NCBI GenBank assembly: GCA_041913045.1 | Contig: JAYSGB010000008.1 | Span: forward strand, 58,667-122,666 | DNA: 64,000 nucleotides | Origin: CAMLOF01 sp041913045 | GTDB lineage: Bacteria; Pseudomonadota; Gammaproteobacteria; Burkholderiales; Burkholderiaceae_C | Reading direction: 5' to 3' | Shown: piece by piece, positions 52,093 through 60,195 of the stretch | How the letters are laid out: each line of letters opens with the position of its first letter | Numbering within the stretch: position 1 is the stretch's first letter | Translations under genes and position numbers: made by a program | The notes under the pieces: generated by a model | Databases searched by the model: none | Told to the model about the DNA's origin: nothing | The model's input: the letters and a program-made list of their open reading frames with translations, nothing else

Positions 52093-52863
52093 TTACAGCA
52101 GCACGCGCGCTTCGCCTATGCCGGCGAAGCGCGCGATCACCACGTCACCCGCCTGGGCATGAAGAATGCCGCACCAGGTGCCGGTGGTCACCACGGTGCC
52201 TGCGGGCAGCACGGCGCCGTCGCGCGTGGCGTGGCGCAACCACGTGGGCAGCAGGTAGGCCGGGTCGTTGAGGGAATGCGTGCCCGTGAAGGTGCGCACG
52301 GGTTGCTGTCCCACCTGCACCTCGCAGGTCTGCGCTGTCCAGTCGCGCGGTTCGTAAGCCACCCATTCGCCCAGCACCAGCGCGCCGTGCGACTGCAGAT
52401 CGGCCAGCTTGCACAGCGCGGGGGCGTCCAGCCCCTGTTGCCAGCGCGTGTCCACGATTTCGATGGACACGGTCATGGCGTCTACCAATGCACGGGCGCT
52501 CTCGGGTGTGAGGGACGCGGCCAGCGCCTGGTCCACCGGTGAACCCAGGCGCAGGGCAACTTCGGCCTCAATGCCCCGGATGTGGAAGGGCCAGTCGCCC
52601 GCCACGGCTGGGCTGTCCCACACGCCATCAGGCGGCAGCGGGGCGTGGGTGAGCACGGCGTCGCGGCCAGGGCCGCCAGACTTCCAGAAAAGCGGGGGCT
52701 CGTTGCCGAACCAGCCCAGTTGCGCACCCACGGCGGCCTGCACGGCATAAGCTGCCTCGGGCGTTTGCAGATAGGCCTGCACCGCTTGCGCGTCTGCGGG
52801 CTGGCGGGTCTTGCGGGCTTGTATCAGGGCTTCTGCAGCGGGGTGGTTGGTGTTGGACGTCAT
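52093..52863 (-). CDS. 2-keto-4-pentenoate hydratase/FAH-superfamily hydratase-decarboxylase
   Basis: The 256-residue protein belongs to the MhpD/fumarylacetoacetate hydrolase superfamily. The metal-binding Glu cluster appears in GIEAEVALRLG and SIEIVDTRW, with the late TGTWCGI motif. Members hydrate dienoates from meta-cleavage pathways or decarboxylate oxo-acids. It is convergent with the amidase gene (five bases between stops). Whether it belongs to the same pathway is unclear. Confidence 0.82.
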   Translation of the reverse strand: MTSNTNHPAAEALIQARKTRQPADAQAVQAYLQTPEAAYAVQAAVGAQLGWFGNEPPLFWKSGGPGRDAVLTHAPLPPDGVWDSPAVAGDWPFHIRGIEAEVALRLGSPVDQALAASLTPESARALVDAMTVSIEIVDTRWQQGLDAPALCKLADLQSHGALVLGEWVAYEPRDWTAQTCEVQVGQQPVRTFTGTHSLNDPAYLLPTWLRHATRDGAVLPAGTVVTTGTWCGILHAQAGDVVIARFAGIGEARVLL

Positions 52864-52975
52864 GGGTTTTGTGTGGGTTGAAAAAAGCCATTCTGGTCCG
52901 TGGCCTGCTTGGCGACAAGCCTGCGTGCGGTCATTTCAGTTGTGACTTTCAGCGGGCCAATCGAGGGTGCGTGTG

Positions 52976-53470
52976 TCAGCGCTCAATCTGTTGGCGGATG
53001 TGTTGAAGCAGGCCCTCGCAGGCGTCCTCCACCAGGTCGAGCACGTGCTCGAAGCCTTCGGCGCCGCCATAGTAGGGGTCTGGCACCACTGCGGCCTTGT
53101 GCCGCAGGCAGAACTCGGTGAATCGGCGCAGCTTGTGGTGGTGTTGGGGCGGGCACATGGTCTGGGCCAGGGCCAGGTTGTCGTGGTCCATGGCCAGCAG
53201 CAGGTGGGCCTGTTCAAAGTCTGCCCGGGCCAGTTGGCGTGCCCGCAGGTCGCTCAACTCATAGCCACGTGTGCGTGCATGCCGTTGGCTGCGCGGGTCG
53301 GGCGGCTCGCCGGGGTGGTAGTTGTGCGTGCCTGCAGAATCAATGCGAATTCGTTCTGCCAGCCCAGCTTGGTGCACAAGGTCGCGGAACACCCCATGCG
53401 CTGTGGGGCTGCGGCAGATATTGCCCATGCAGAAGAAAATGACGTGGAAGTCGTGCGGTGTGTTCGGCAT
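52976..53470 (-). CDS. Low-molecular-weight protein tyrosine phosphatase
   Basis: The 164-residue phosphatase carries the active-site loop CMGNICRS (Cys14, Arg20) and the general-acid Asp131 in VVPDPYYGG. Length and motifs are standard. In bacteria such enzymes act on tyrosine-phosphorylated kinases or sugar-polymer enzymes, but no exopolysaccharide genes are near. A 112-base gap separates it from the hydratase gene. Confidence 0.92.
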   Translation of the reverse strand: MPNTPHDFHVIFFCMGNICRSPTAHGVFRDLVHQAGLAERIRIDSAGTHNYHPGEPPDPRSQRHARTRGYELSDLRARQLARADFEQAHLLLAMDHDNLALAQTMCPPQHHHKLRRFTEFCLRHKAAVVPDPYYGGAEGFEHVLDLVEDACEGLLQHIRQQIER

Positions 53471-53500
53471 GCCGTGATTGTGCTTGTTCAGGAGCAGTCA

Positions 53501-53836
53501 ATGAAGGCAGTTGGGTTGAGGCTGGCGCTGGCAGCGGGATGTCTGCTGTCCCTTGGAGCAGAGGCGCAAGCCGCCACCGATGTGCGCTGGCGTTGCGAGG
53601 TGGTTTACCAGCCTGCGCGCCAGGTGTGGGTGCGTGAACTCACGTTGAGCCACGACGACAAACGCCTGACCCGCGTCGCCATCGATGGTGTGCCGGTGTA
53701 CACCTTCGCGGTGTACGAGCAGTGGATCATGACCTCGCAAGACAACGAGCGCGTGCAGATCGACGTGGGTTCGCGCACCTGGCAGAGCGACTTTCGCGGG
53801 CTGGCCAGCGGGCAGGGCCGTTGTGAGCCCTTGTAG
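53501..53836 (+). CDS. Small exported hypothetical protein
   Basis: The 111-residue protein has a signal peptide (LRLALAAGCLLSLGAEAQA, cleavage near residue 24), leaving about 87 mature residues with beta-strand character and two Cys (WRCEV, GRCEPL) that could form a disulfide. Start is ATG 53501, preceded by CAGGAG; the longer frame from 52967 opposes the phosphatase gene. It resembles the small secreted proteins of Comamonadaceae annotated as hypothetical; no function can be named. Confidence 0.72.
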   Translation: MKAVGLRLALAAGCLLSLGAEAQAATDVRWRCEVVYQPARQVWVRELTLSHDDKRLTRVAIDGVPVYTFAVYEQWIMTSQDNERVQIDVGSRTWQSDFRGLASGQGRCEPL

Positions 53837-53838
53837 GC

Positions 53839-55467
53839 TCAGCTTCTTACCGTGCTCTCCATCACGTAACGCGTGATCACCGGCGGCTCCGTGCCAATGT
53901 GAAAGGCCAGTCTGCGCTCGCGCAGCGCCACGTCTGCCGAGCTGATGCGGTCGAAGCGCCGCAAGTGCTCGGTCCAAGATGCGTCCACCACCTGTTCAAC
54001 GAAGCGTCCGGGGTCGCTCAGGTCGTGCAACAGCTCCCAGTGCAGCGCGCCCTGGCGCAGGCGGCTGCGGCGGCTCTCCTGCATCAGGCGGCGGAAGTCC
54101 GCGGCCCGTGCCGGGTCGATGCGGTATTCAATGTTGATCATCACCTGCCCGCTGGGCGGCGGGGTTTCGGCCTTGGGCGATTTCCAGCGCACCGGTGTCA
54201 AGTCTTCCAGCGGCCCGCGCTCGCGCACGAAGCGTTGTGCCAGCCACGTGGCCGTCACGCCCGACAGTGCCGCCACCCCCACGCTGGTGTGCACGTCCGT
54301 CCAGCTGGCCACCTTGCCCCAGAACGCCGCGCCCAGGGCACTGCCGCCCATGATCGCCATCTGGTACATCGACATGCCGCGTGCACGCACCCAGTCTGGC
54401 AGCGTCAGCTGAGCCGACACGCTCAGCGAGTTGGCCGTGGCAATCCAGGCCATGCCGCCCATGAACATGGCCGGTATGGCCCAGCCCACACTGGGGGCGA
54501 AGGCCATGCCTGCCATGGCCAGCGACTGCAGCGTCACACCGCCCATCACGACCGTGTCGCGCGGCAGGTTCTGGCGCAGGCGCGGCAGGAAGAGTGCCGA
54601 CAAGATGGCACCGCTCCCCATGGTCGCCAGCAATACGGTGAAGGTGCCCGCGTTGCCGCCCGCCATGCCCAGCGCCAGCAGCGGCAGCAGCGCCATCAGC
54701 GCGGTGGAATGAAAGAAGAAAAGCGAGATGTGCAGGTACACCACCCGCAGCCGTGACGACTGGCGCACGAACTGCCAGCCCACGCGCATGGCGCTCCAGA
54801 ACGGCTCGCGCCCCAGCGGGTTGGGCGGCTGTTCGCGCCGCCAGCGCCAGATGATCACCGCCGACACCAGGGCCAGCAGCGCGTTGAGCACAAACACATA
54901 GGCGCTGCCCAGGCTGGCAATGATGGCACCCGCCAACAATGGGCCGACGATGCGCGACGCGTTCATCGACACCCCGTTGAGCGCCAGGGCCTGCGGCAGT
55001 TGCTGGCGCGGCACCAGTTCCGGCACGATGGCGGCAAACACCGGCCAGCGCATCGCCAGGCCAATGCCGTTGGCAAACACCAGCGCCAGCAGCACCGGGG
55101 GCGACATGCCGTCCAGCAGCACCACGGCGCACAGCGTCAGCGCCACGATCGCGATCCACAACTGCGTGCCAAGGAAGTAGCGCCTGCGGTCCAGCGTGTC
55201 GGCCAGCGCGCCGCTGGGCAGGCCCAGCAGGAAAACCGGCAAGGTGGCCGCCGTCTGCACCAGCGCCACCCACACCGGCGAACTGGTCAGCGACGTCATC
55301 AGCCACGCTGCCGCCACGTCGTTCATCCACATGCTCACGTTGGCCATCAGCCAGGTGGTCCACAGCGTGCGGAACACCACATGCTCAAACGGAGCCAGGG
55401 CAGCCAGGCCCAAGGGTGGTCGGGGGGCGGGAGGGGAGGGTTCGTCCGGGGCCGGGGTCTGCTGCAT
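53839..55467 (-). CDS. MFS transporter (MFS_3/EntS type) with C-terminal ABM-like domain
   Basis: The 542-residue protein has about twelve membrane helices in the first ~410 residues, with the MFS loop motif GLPSGALADTLDRRR near residue 82. A soluble C-terminal region of ~100 residues (MINIEYRIDPARAADFRRLM to the end) looks like an antibiotic-biosynthesis-monooxygenase ferredoxin barrel. The MFS_3 class includes enterobactin exporters. The attached barrel may bind or modify the exported compound. It is convergent with the small exported protein. Confidence 0.85.
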   Translation of the reverse strand: MQQTPAPDEPSPPAPRPPLGLAALAPFEHVVFRTLWTTWLMANVSMWMNDVAAAWLMTSLTSSPVWVALVQTAATLPVFLLGLPSGALADTLDRRRYFLGTQLWIAIVALTLCAVVLLDGMSPPVLLALVFANGIGLAMRWPVFAAIVPELVPRQQLPQALALNGVSMNASRIVGPLLAGAIIASLGSAYVFVLNALLALVSAVIIWRWRREQPPNPLGREPFWSAMRVGWQFVRQSSRLRVVYLHISLFFFHSTALMALLPLLALGMAGGNAGTFTVLLATMGSGAILSALFLPRLRQNLPRDTVVMGGVTLQSLAMAGMAFAPSVGWAIPAMFMGGMAWIATANSLSVSAQLTLPDWVRARGMSMYQMAIMGGSALGAAFWGKVASWTDVHTSVGVAALSGVTATWLAQRFVRERGPLEDLTPVRWKSPKAETPPPSGQVMINIEYRIDPARAADFRRLMQESRRSRLRQGALHWELLHDLSDPGRFVEQVVDASWTEHLRRFDRISSADVALRERRLAFHIGTEPPVITRYVMESTVRS

Positions 55468-55582
55468 GGGTGAATTGTGCTACTGGCCGCGAAACCGTGT
55501 CGGCACCAGGGCGCTGCAGACGGGTTCCGCGGCACATGCGCATGGGTCTATGATGTGAATGAACAACGTACCGGAGGTCTCC

Positions 55583-56041
55583 ATGAAACTGCTCATTCCC
55601 GTGGATGGTTCAGCGGTCTCGCTGCAGGCGGTGCAGCACGTGCTGGGTCTGGTGGAACAGGGCTTGCGTGCTGAACTGGTGCTGGCCAACGTTCAAGAGC
55701 CCGCCACGGTTTACGAAATGGTGACCCTGCACGACCGCGACGCCCTGGAAAGCGTGGCTGACGCAGCCGGGCGCGACATGCTGGCCCCGGCTGCAGATGC
55801 CGTGCGCGCCGCGGGCGTGCCGTTCGTGGAAGAGGTGGTGACAGGCGACGTGGTGCCCATGCTGCTGGAGGTGCTGGAGGCGCACGCCTGCCAAGGCGTC
55901 GTCATGGGCAGCCACGGCAAGGGGCTGGTGCGGGCCTGGTTGGGCTCTGTGTCCCAGGCCATGCTGGAGCAGTCGCCGGTGCCCGTCACCGTGGTGCGGC
56001 CAGCGGAAGCAGATGAGTCCGAAGGCGGTGAAGAGGCTTAA
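55583..56041 (+). CDS. Universal stress protein (UspA family)
   Basis: The 152-residue protein has the Usp fold with the nucleotide-binding pattern VMGSHGKGLVRAWLGSVSQ near residue 112. That is the G-2x-G-9x-G(S/T) of ATP-binding members. A GGAGGT ribosome site six bases before ATG 55583 decides the start over an ATG at 55559. Stop overlaps the convergent marC stop by four bases. Confidence 0.92.
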   Translation: MKLLIPVDGSAVSLQAVQHVLGLVEQGLRAELVLANVQEPATVYEMVTLHDRDALESVADAAGRDMLAPAADAVRAAGVPFVEEVVTGDVVPMLLEVLEAHACQGVVMGSHGKGLVRAWLGSVSQAMLEQSPVPVTVVRPAEADESEGGEEA

Positions 56042-56658
56042 CCCGCCAGCGCCGGGAACAGCTTCACCAGGCCGTTGGCCATCACCTCCACCGACAGGGC
56101 GGCAAGGATCAGGCCCATCAGACGCGTCATCACGTTGATGCCGGTTTTGCCCAGCACGCGCTCGATCGGCTCGGCCAGGGTGAAGCACACCATGGTGGCC
56201 AGCGCGATGACCAGGCCGTAGCCCACCAGCGCCGCGTGCTGCCAGAAGGTCTGGGCCCGTTCCGCGTAGATCACCACCGTTGACATTGTGGCCGGGCCGG
56301 TCAGCAGCGGGATGGTCAGCGGCACCACCGCGATCGACGCGCGGGCAGACGCGTCGTCCATCTCCGCCTGCGTGGTCTTGGCTTCAGCCGGCTGGGCGTT
56401 CAGCATGGCCAGAGCAGACGTCAGCAGCAGCATGCCGCCGCCCACCTGGAAGCTCGCCAGCGAGATGCTGAAGAACTCCAGGATCTGCAGGCCGAACAAG
56501 GCCGAGGCGGCGATCACCGAGAAGGCGCTGAAAGCTGCGATCAATACCGTGCGGCGCTTCTGCTTGTCGGAAAAGCCCTGCGTGTAGTGAATGAAGAAGG
56601 GCACGATGGCCAGCGGGTTGACGATGGCCAGAAGTGTGACGAGGGGTTTGAGGTCCAT
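56038..56658 (-). CDS. MarC-family integral membrane protein
   Basis: The 206-residue protein has about six membrane helices and the MarC signature FFIHYTQGF, PLTIPLLTGPATMSTVV and GLILAALSVEVMANGL. The function of this family (once linked to multiple antibiotic resistance) is unknown; small-molecule efflux has been suggested. It stands alone between convergent uspA and the SDR gene. Confidence 0.9.
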   Translation of the reverse strand: MDLKPLVTLLAIVNPLAIVPFFIHYTQGFSDKQKRRTVLIAAFSAFSVIAASALFGLQILEFFSISLASFQVGGGMLLLTSALAMLNAQPAEAKTTQAEMDDASARASIAVVPLTIPLLTGPATMSTVVIYAERAQTFWQHAALVGYGLVIALATMVCFTLAEPIERVLGKTGINVMTRLMGLILAALSVEVMANGLVKLFPALAG

Positions 56659-56687
56659 GGCGCGGATTGTGCGCGATTGGCGGCGCC

Positions 56688-57434
56688 TCAGCGACCCCCA
56701 CCCACGTCCAGCACGGCGCCCGTGGCGTAAGACGCCTCGTCACCCAGCAGCCAGAGAATGGCGTTGGCGATTTCCTGCGCGGTGCCCGGGCGCTGCATGG
56801 GAATGTTCGGCGCCAGCCGCCAGGCGCGGTCGGGCTGGCCGCCGCTGGCGTGAATATCGGTGTCGATCACGCCCGGGCGCACCGCGTTCACGCGGATGCC
56901 GTCGCCCGCCACCTCGTGCGCCAGCCCCAGTGTGAACGTGTCGATGGCGGCCTTGCTGGCCGCGTAGTCCACGTACTGGTTGGCGGCCCCCAGCTTGGCC
57001 GCGACGCTGGACACGTTGACGATGGCTCCACCCCGCCCGCCGTGGCGCGTGCTCATGCGGCGAACCGCTTCGCGGGCGCAAGTGAACGCACCGATCACGT
57101 TGGTGGCAAACTGCCGCTGCCAGCGCGCCACGCTCATGTCCTCTACGCGCTGCGCACGGTCCACCACGCCCGCGTTGTTCACCAGCGCGTCCAGTCGGCC
57201 CAGCGCCTCATCTACCTGGGCGAACATGCGCAGCACCTGGGCTTCGTCTGCCACGTCAGCCTGCACGGCCAGGGCGCGGCCCCCCGCTTCGCGTATCTGC
57301 CGCACCACGGCTTCGGCCGCATCGGCGTTGTTCTGGTAGTTCACGGCCACGGCATAGCCGCGCTGCGCGGCCAGCAAAGCGGTGGCGGCGCCTATGCCGC
57401 GCGAGCCGCCGGTCACGAGCAGGATGCGTTCCAT
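56688..57434 (-). CDS. Short-chain dehydrogenase/reductase, glucose-1-dehydrogenase-like
   Basis: The 248-residue NAD(P)-dependent oxidoreductase has the TGGSRGIG cofactor motif (residues 8-15), NNAG, the catalytic Ser in VNVSSVAA (142-143) and Tyr157/Lys161 (YAASK). ATG 57434 gives the normal N-terminus. The NYQNN after strand 2 suggests NADP preference. Substrate unknown; the start of marC's gene lies beyond its stop in the same direction. Confidence 0.9.
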   Translation of the reverse strand: MERILLVTGGSRGIGAATALLAAQRGYAVAVNYQNNADAAEAVVRQIREAGGRALAVQADVADEAQVLRMFAQVDEALGRLDALVNNAGVVDRAQRVEDMSVARWQRQFATNVIGAFTCAREAVRRMSTRHGGRGGAIVNVSSVAAKLGAANQYVDYAASKAAIDTFTLGLAHEVAGDGIRVNAVRPGVIDTDIHASGGQPDRAWRLAPNIPMQRPGTAQEIANAILWLLGDEASYATGAVLDVGGGR

Positions 57435-57533
57435 GGGTCTCCTGGAGGGTTGTTTGGCATGTGTCACAAAGGGTAATGCCATTACAGCAGAATGCAGGTT
57501 TTTCTCATCCACACACACAACAGGAGATCAAGC

Positions 57534-58223
57534 ATGGGCAACACGGTGGAACTCAAATCTGCTGATGGTCAGACCATTCCCGCCTACGTGGCCACGCCCG
57601 CGGGCCAGCCGCGCGGCGCTGTGGTGGTTTTGCAGGAAATCTTTGGCGTGAACAGTCACATCCGCTCGGTGGCCGACGGCTACGCCGCCGAGGGCTATGT
57701 GGCCGTGGCGCCGTCAACGTTCCACCGGGTCAAGGCAGGTGTGGAGCTGGGCTACGCCGACAACGACATGAAAGACGGCTTCGCCCTGAAGATGGCCGTG
57801 GAAGGTCTGCCTTCGCCTGGCGTGATGGCCGACATCCAGGCTGCCATTCACGAGGCGGCGCGCCTGAGTGGCGGCCGCGTGGGCATTGTGGGTTACTGCT
57901 GGGGCGGGCTGCTCACGTGGCGCAGCGCCTGCCTGCTCGATGGCCTGGCCGCTGCGGCGCCTTACTACGGCGGCGGCATGACTTCCGACGCCGAAGCTGG
58001 GCGCACGCCCAAGTGCCCGGTCATGGCGCACTTCGGCGATCAGGACCACTGGATTCCCCTGGAGTCGGTCGAGGCCTTCAAGGCCCGCCAGCCCCAGGTG
58101 GAGGTTCACATTTACGCGGCCAACCACGGGTTCAACTGCGACCAGCGGGGCTCCTTTGATGCCGCCGCCGCCAAGCTGGCGCGCGAACGCACGCTGGCGT
58201 TCTTTGCCAAACACGTGGGCTGA
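57534..58223 (+). CDS. Dienelactone hydrolase family protein
   Basis: The 229-residue alpha/beta hydrolase carries the dienelactone-hydrolase triad: Cys122 (GYCWGG), Asp at 169-171 (GDQDHW) and His198 (NHGFNCD). It hydrolyses dienelactones from ortho-cleavage pathways or related esters. ATG 57534 has an AGGAG site. It is divergent from the SDR gene. Confidence 0.9.
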   Translation: MGNTVELKSADGQTIPAYVATPAGQPRGAVVVLQEIFGVNSHIRSVADGYAAEGYVAVAPSTFHRVKAGVELGYADNDMKDGFALKMAVEGLPSPGVMADIQAAIHEAARLSGGRVGIVGYCWGGLLTWRSACLLDGLAAAAPYYGGGMTSDAEAGRTPKCPVMAHFGDQDHWIPLESVEAFKARQPQVEVHIYAANHGFNCDQRGSFDAAAAKLARERTLAFFAKHVG

Positions 58224-58265
58224 CTCGCCCTTATCCCTGGCTGCAGCCCCTGGTCAGCAACAGCG

Positions 58266-58694
58266 TCAGGCCAGCTGCAGCGTCACTTCAATGTTGCCGC
58301 GCGTGGCGTTGGAGTAGGGGCAGACTTCGTGTGCCTTGTCCACCAGCGCCTGTGCCACCGCACGGTCCAAGCCGGGCAGGTGAATGGTCATCTGCACCTC
58401 AATGCCAAAGCCCTGCGGAATGGCGCCAATGCCCACGGTCGCGTCGATCTTGGCGTCGGCGGGTACGGCAACTTTTTGCAAGCCAGCCACGAACTTCAAC
58501 GCACCCAGAAAGCACGCGCTGTAGCCAGCAGCGAACATCTGCTCGGGGTTCACGCCGCCGCCAGCACCACCCATTTCCTTGGGCACCGCCAGTTTCACGT
58601 CAAGCAGGCCGTCGGAAGACTTGGCGCTGCCGTCGCGTCCGCCGGTGGCGGTGGCGTGGGCTTGGTAAACAACTTTTTCGATCTTGTTGGCCAT
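58266..58694 (-). CDS. ohr: Organic hydroperoxide resistance protein (OsmC/Ohr)
   Basis: The 142-residue thiol peroxidase reduces organic hydroperoxides. The two redox cysteines (Cys61 in AGYSACF and Cys125 in EVCPYS), the active-site Arg20 and Glu51 are in place. It lies 11 bases after ohrR on the same strand, so the two form an operon. Confidence 0.95.
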   Translation of the reverse strand: MANKIEKVVYQAHATATGGRDGSAKSSDGLLDVKLAVPKEMGGAGGGVNPEQMFAAGYSACFLGALKFVAGLQKVAVPADAKIDATVGIGAIPQGFGIEVQMTIHLPGLDRAVAQALVDKAHEVCPYSNATRGNIEVTLQLA

Positions 58695-58705
58695 GGTCGG
58701 CTCCT

Positions 58706-59197
58706 TCAGGTGTTGGCCCTTGCGGGCGTGGGGGTGATGGGTTCGGTGACCGGATGCAGACCGTCGCGCAGGGCGCGGATGCGCTGTGTGAGCGCCTGGA
58801 CTTCCTCAACGCTGCAGCTCATCGCCTGCAGCAGGCAGGCGGGCACGCTGGCGGCCTGCGTCTTGAGCGAGTGCCCCTCGTCGGTCAGGTGAATGTGGAC
58901 GCGGCGCTCGTCGTCGCTGGCACGCTGGCGGGTGATCCAGCCTGCCGCTTCCATGCGTTTGAGCAGCGGGGTGAGCGTGCCGGAATCCAGCTGCAGACGC
59001 TGCCCGAGTGCCGAGACAGACAGGCCGTCCTGCTCCCACAGGCACAACAGCACCAGGTATTGCGGGTAGGTCAGGCCCAGCGGCTCCAGCAGCGGCTTGT
59101 ACAGCTTGGTCATGGCAAGCGACGCTGAATACAAGGCGAAGCACAACTGGTTGTCCAGCAGCAGCCAGGCGTTGGTGTCATGGGTTTGTGTTGACAT
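58706..59197 (-). CDS. ohrR: MarR-family peroxide-sensing regulator OhrR
   Basis: The 163-residue MarR protein has a winged helix (SVSALGQRLQLDSGTLTPLL) and the sensing Cys19 in DNQLCFALYSAS. A second Cys121 (VPACLLQ) sits at the position used for disulfide formation in two-Cys OhrR proteins. Oxidation releases it from DNA. A near-perfect palindrome with TAAATTG-type centre lies directly upstream at 59210-59230. Confidence 0.92.
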   Translation of the reverse strand: MSTQTHDTNAWLLLDNQLCFALYSASLAMTKLYKPLLEPLGLTYPQYLVLLCLWEQDGLSVSALGQRLQLDSGTLTPLLKRMEAAGWITRQRASDDERRVHIHLTDEGHSLKTQAASVPACLLQAMSCSVEEVQALTQRIRALRDGLHPVTEPITPTPARANT

Positions 59198-59209
59198 GGC
59201 TTAAGTGTA

Positions 59210-59230
59210 GCGCACAATTAAATTGTGTGC
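59210..59230. promoter_or_regulatory. Candidate OhrR operator
   Basis: This is a 21-base palindrome with arms GCGCACAATT and AATTGTGTGC around a single A (one mismatched pair). It resembles the TACAATT-AATTGTA OhrR consensus. It lies between ohrR and the divergent methyltransferase gene and could control both. Confidence 0.7.
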
Positions 59231-59260
59231 AATACAAATGGTCGCGTTTATCATCGGGCC

Positions 59261-60115
59261 ATGACCAAGCAATCCGCCTCCCCCCGCGACGCGGGCGTGG
59301 CACTGCCCGAGCTGCTGCCGGGCCAGTCGATCGAGCTCCTCAAGGAACTGCACATCCTCACGCGCGAGGGCAAGCTCAACCAGGACACCCGCCGCAAGCT
59401 CAAGCAGGTGCAGCACCTGGTGCAATTCATTGCCCCGCTCATAGACGACGTGATTCAGCACCGTGGTGATGTGGTGCTGGCCGACCACGGCGCGGGCAAG
59501 TCCTACCTCGGCTTCATCCTGTACGACCTGGTGTTGCGCCCCCGTGGCGTGGGCACGGTGTTCGGCGTGGAAACGCGCGCCGAACTGGTGGAGCGTTCGC
59601 GCGCGCTGGCCCAGCGGCTGGGCTTCGAGCGCATGCGCTTTGTGGCCACCACCGTGCAAGACGCAACCACGTCCACCGACTTGCCCGAGCAGGTGGACAT
59701 CGTCACCGCGCTGCACGCTTGCGACACGGCTACCGACGACGCCATTGCCTTTGGGTTGGCCAAGAAGGCGCGCCACATGGTGCTGGTGCCCTGTTGCCAG
59801 GCCGAGGTGGCTGGCGTTCTGCGCCGCAACAAAGCGCTCAGCCTGTCGCGCACGCCGCTCAGCGAAATCTGGCGCCACCCCTTGCACACGCGCGAGTTCG
59901 GCAGCCAGATCACCAACGTGTTGCGCTGTTTGCAACTGGAGGCTCACGGCTACCAGGTCACCGTGACGGAGCTGGTGGGCTGGGAACACTCCATGAAAAA
60001 CGAGTTGATCCTGGCGCGCAAGACCGGCGGCCCCAAGCGCAGCGCCCGCGAAAGACTGCAGCAAGTGCTGCAAGAGTTGAACCTGCAAGAACTCACACAG
60101 CGTTTCGCTGTCTGA
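59261..60115 (+). CDS. SAM-dependent methyltransferase-like protein
   Basis: The 284-residue protein has a methyltransferase fold: a degenerate motif I (DVVLADHGAGKSYLGF with Asp-x-Gly-x-Gly, residues ~73-88), acidic VFGVETRAELV after strand 2, and DIVTALHACDTATDDAI, which resembles the DxxxxxHxCDxxTD of rRNA/small-molecule methyltransferases. VPCCQAEV follows, with a Cys pair. The type matches the Methyltransf_32 (HACDTATD) family, of unknown substrate. Start at ATG 59261. Confidence 0.75.
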   Translation: MTKQSASPRDAGVALPELLPGQSIELLKELHILTREGKLNQDTRRKLKQVQHLVQFIAPLIDDVIQHRGDVVLADHGAGKSYLGFILYDLVLRPRGVGTVFGVETRAELVERSRALAQRLGFERMRFVATTVQDATTSTDLPEQVDIVTALHACDTATDDAIAFGLAKKARHMVLVPCCQAEVAGVLRRNKALSLSRTPLSEIWRHPLHTREFGSQITNVLRCLQLEAHGYQVTVTELVGWEHSMKNELILARKTGGPKRSARERLQQVLQELNLQELTQRFAV

Positions 60116-60119
60116 CTGG

Positions 60120-60195
60120 TTGTGCCGCCAGCGTCGGCGGCATCGTCAACCACCACGCGGGCCAGCTGGCCCGTCCACCCGGGAGGCATCCTAAG
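60120..60195 (+). other. Stem-loop between methyltransferase and antiporter genes
   Basis: GGTTG...CCGCC and GGCGG...CAACC pair across a short loop centred near 60137. There is no T tract; it may end the methyltransferase transcript or shape the leader of the antiporter gene. A GGGAGG ribosome site follows at 60180-60186. Confidence 0.4.
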
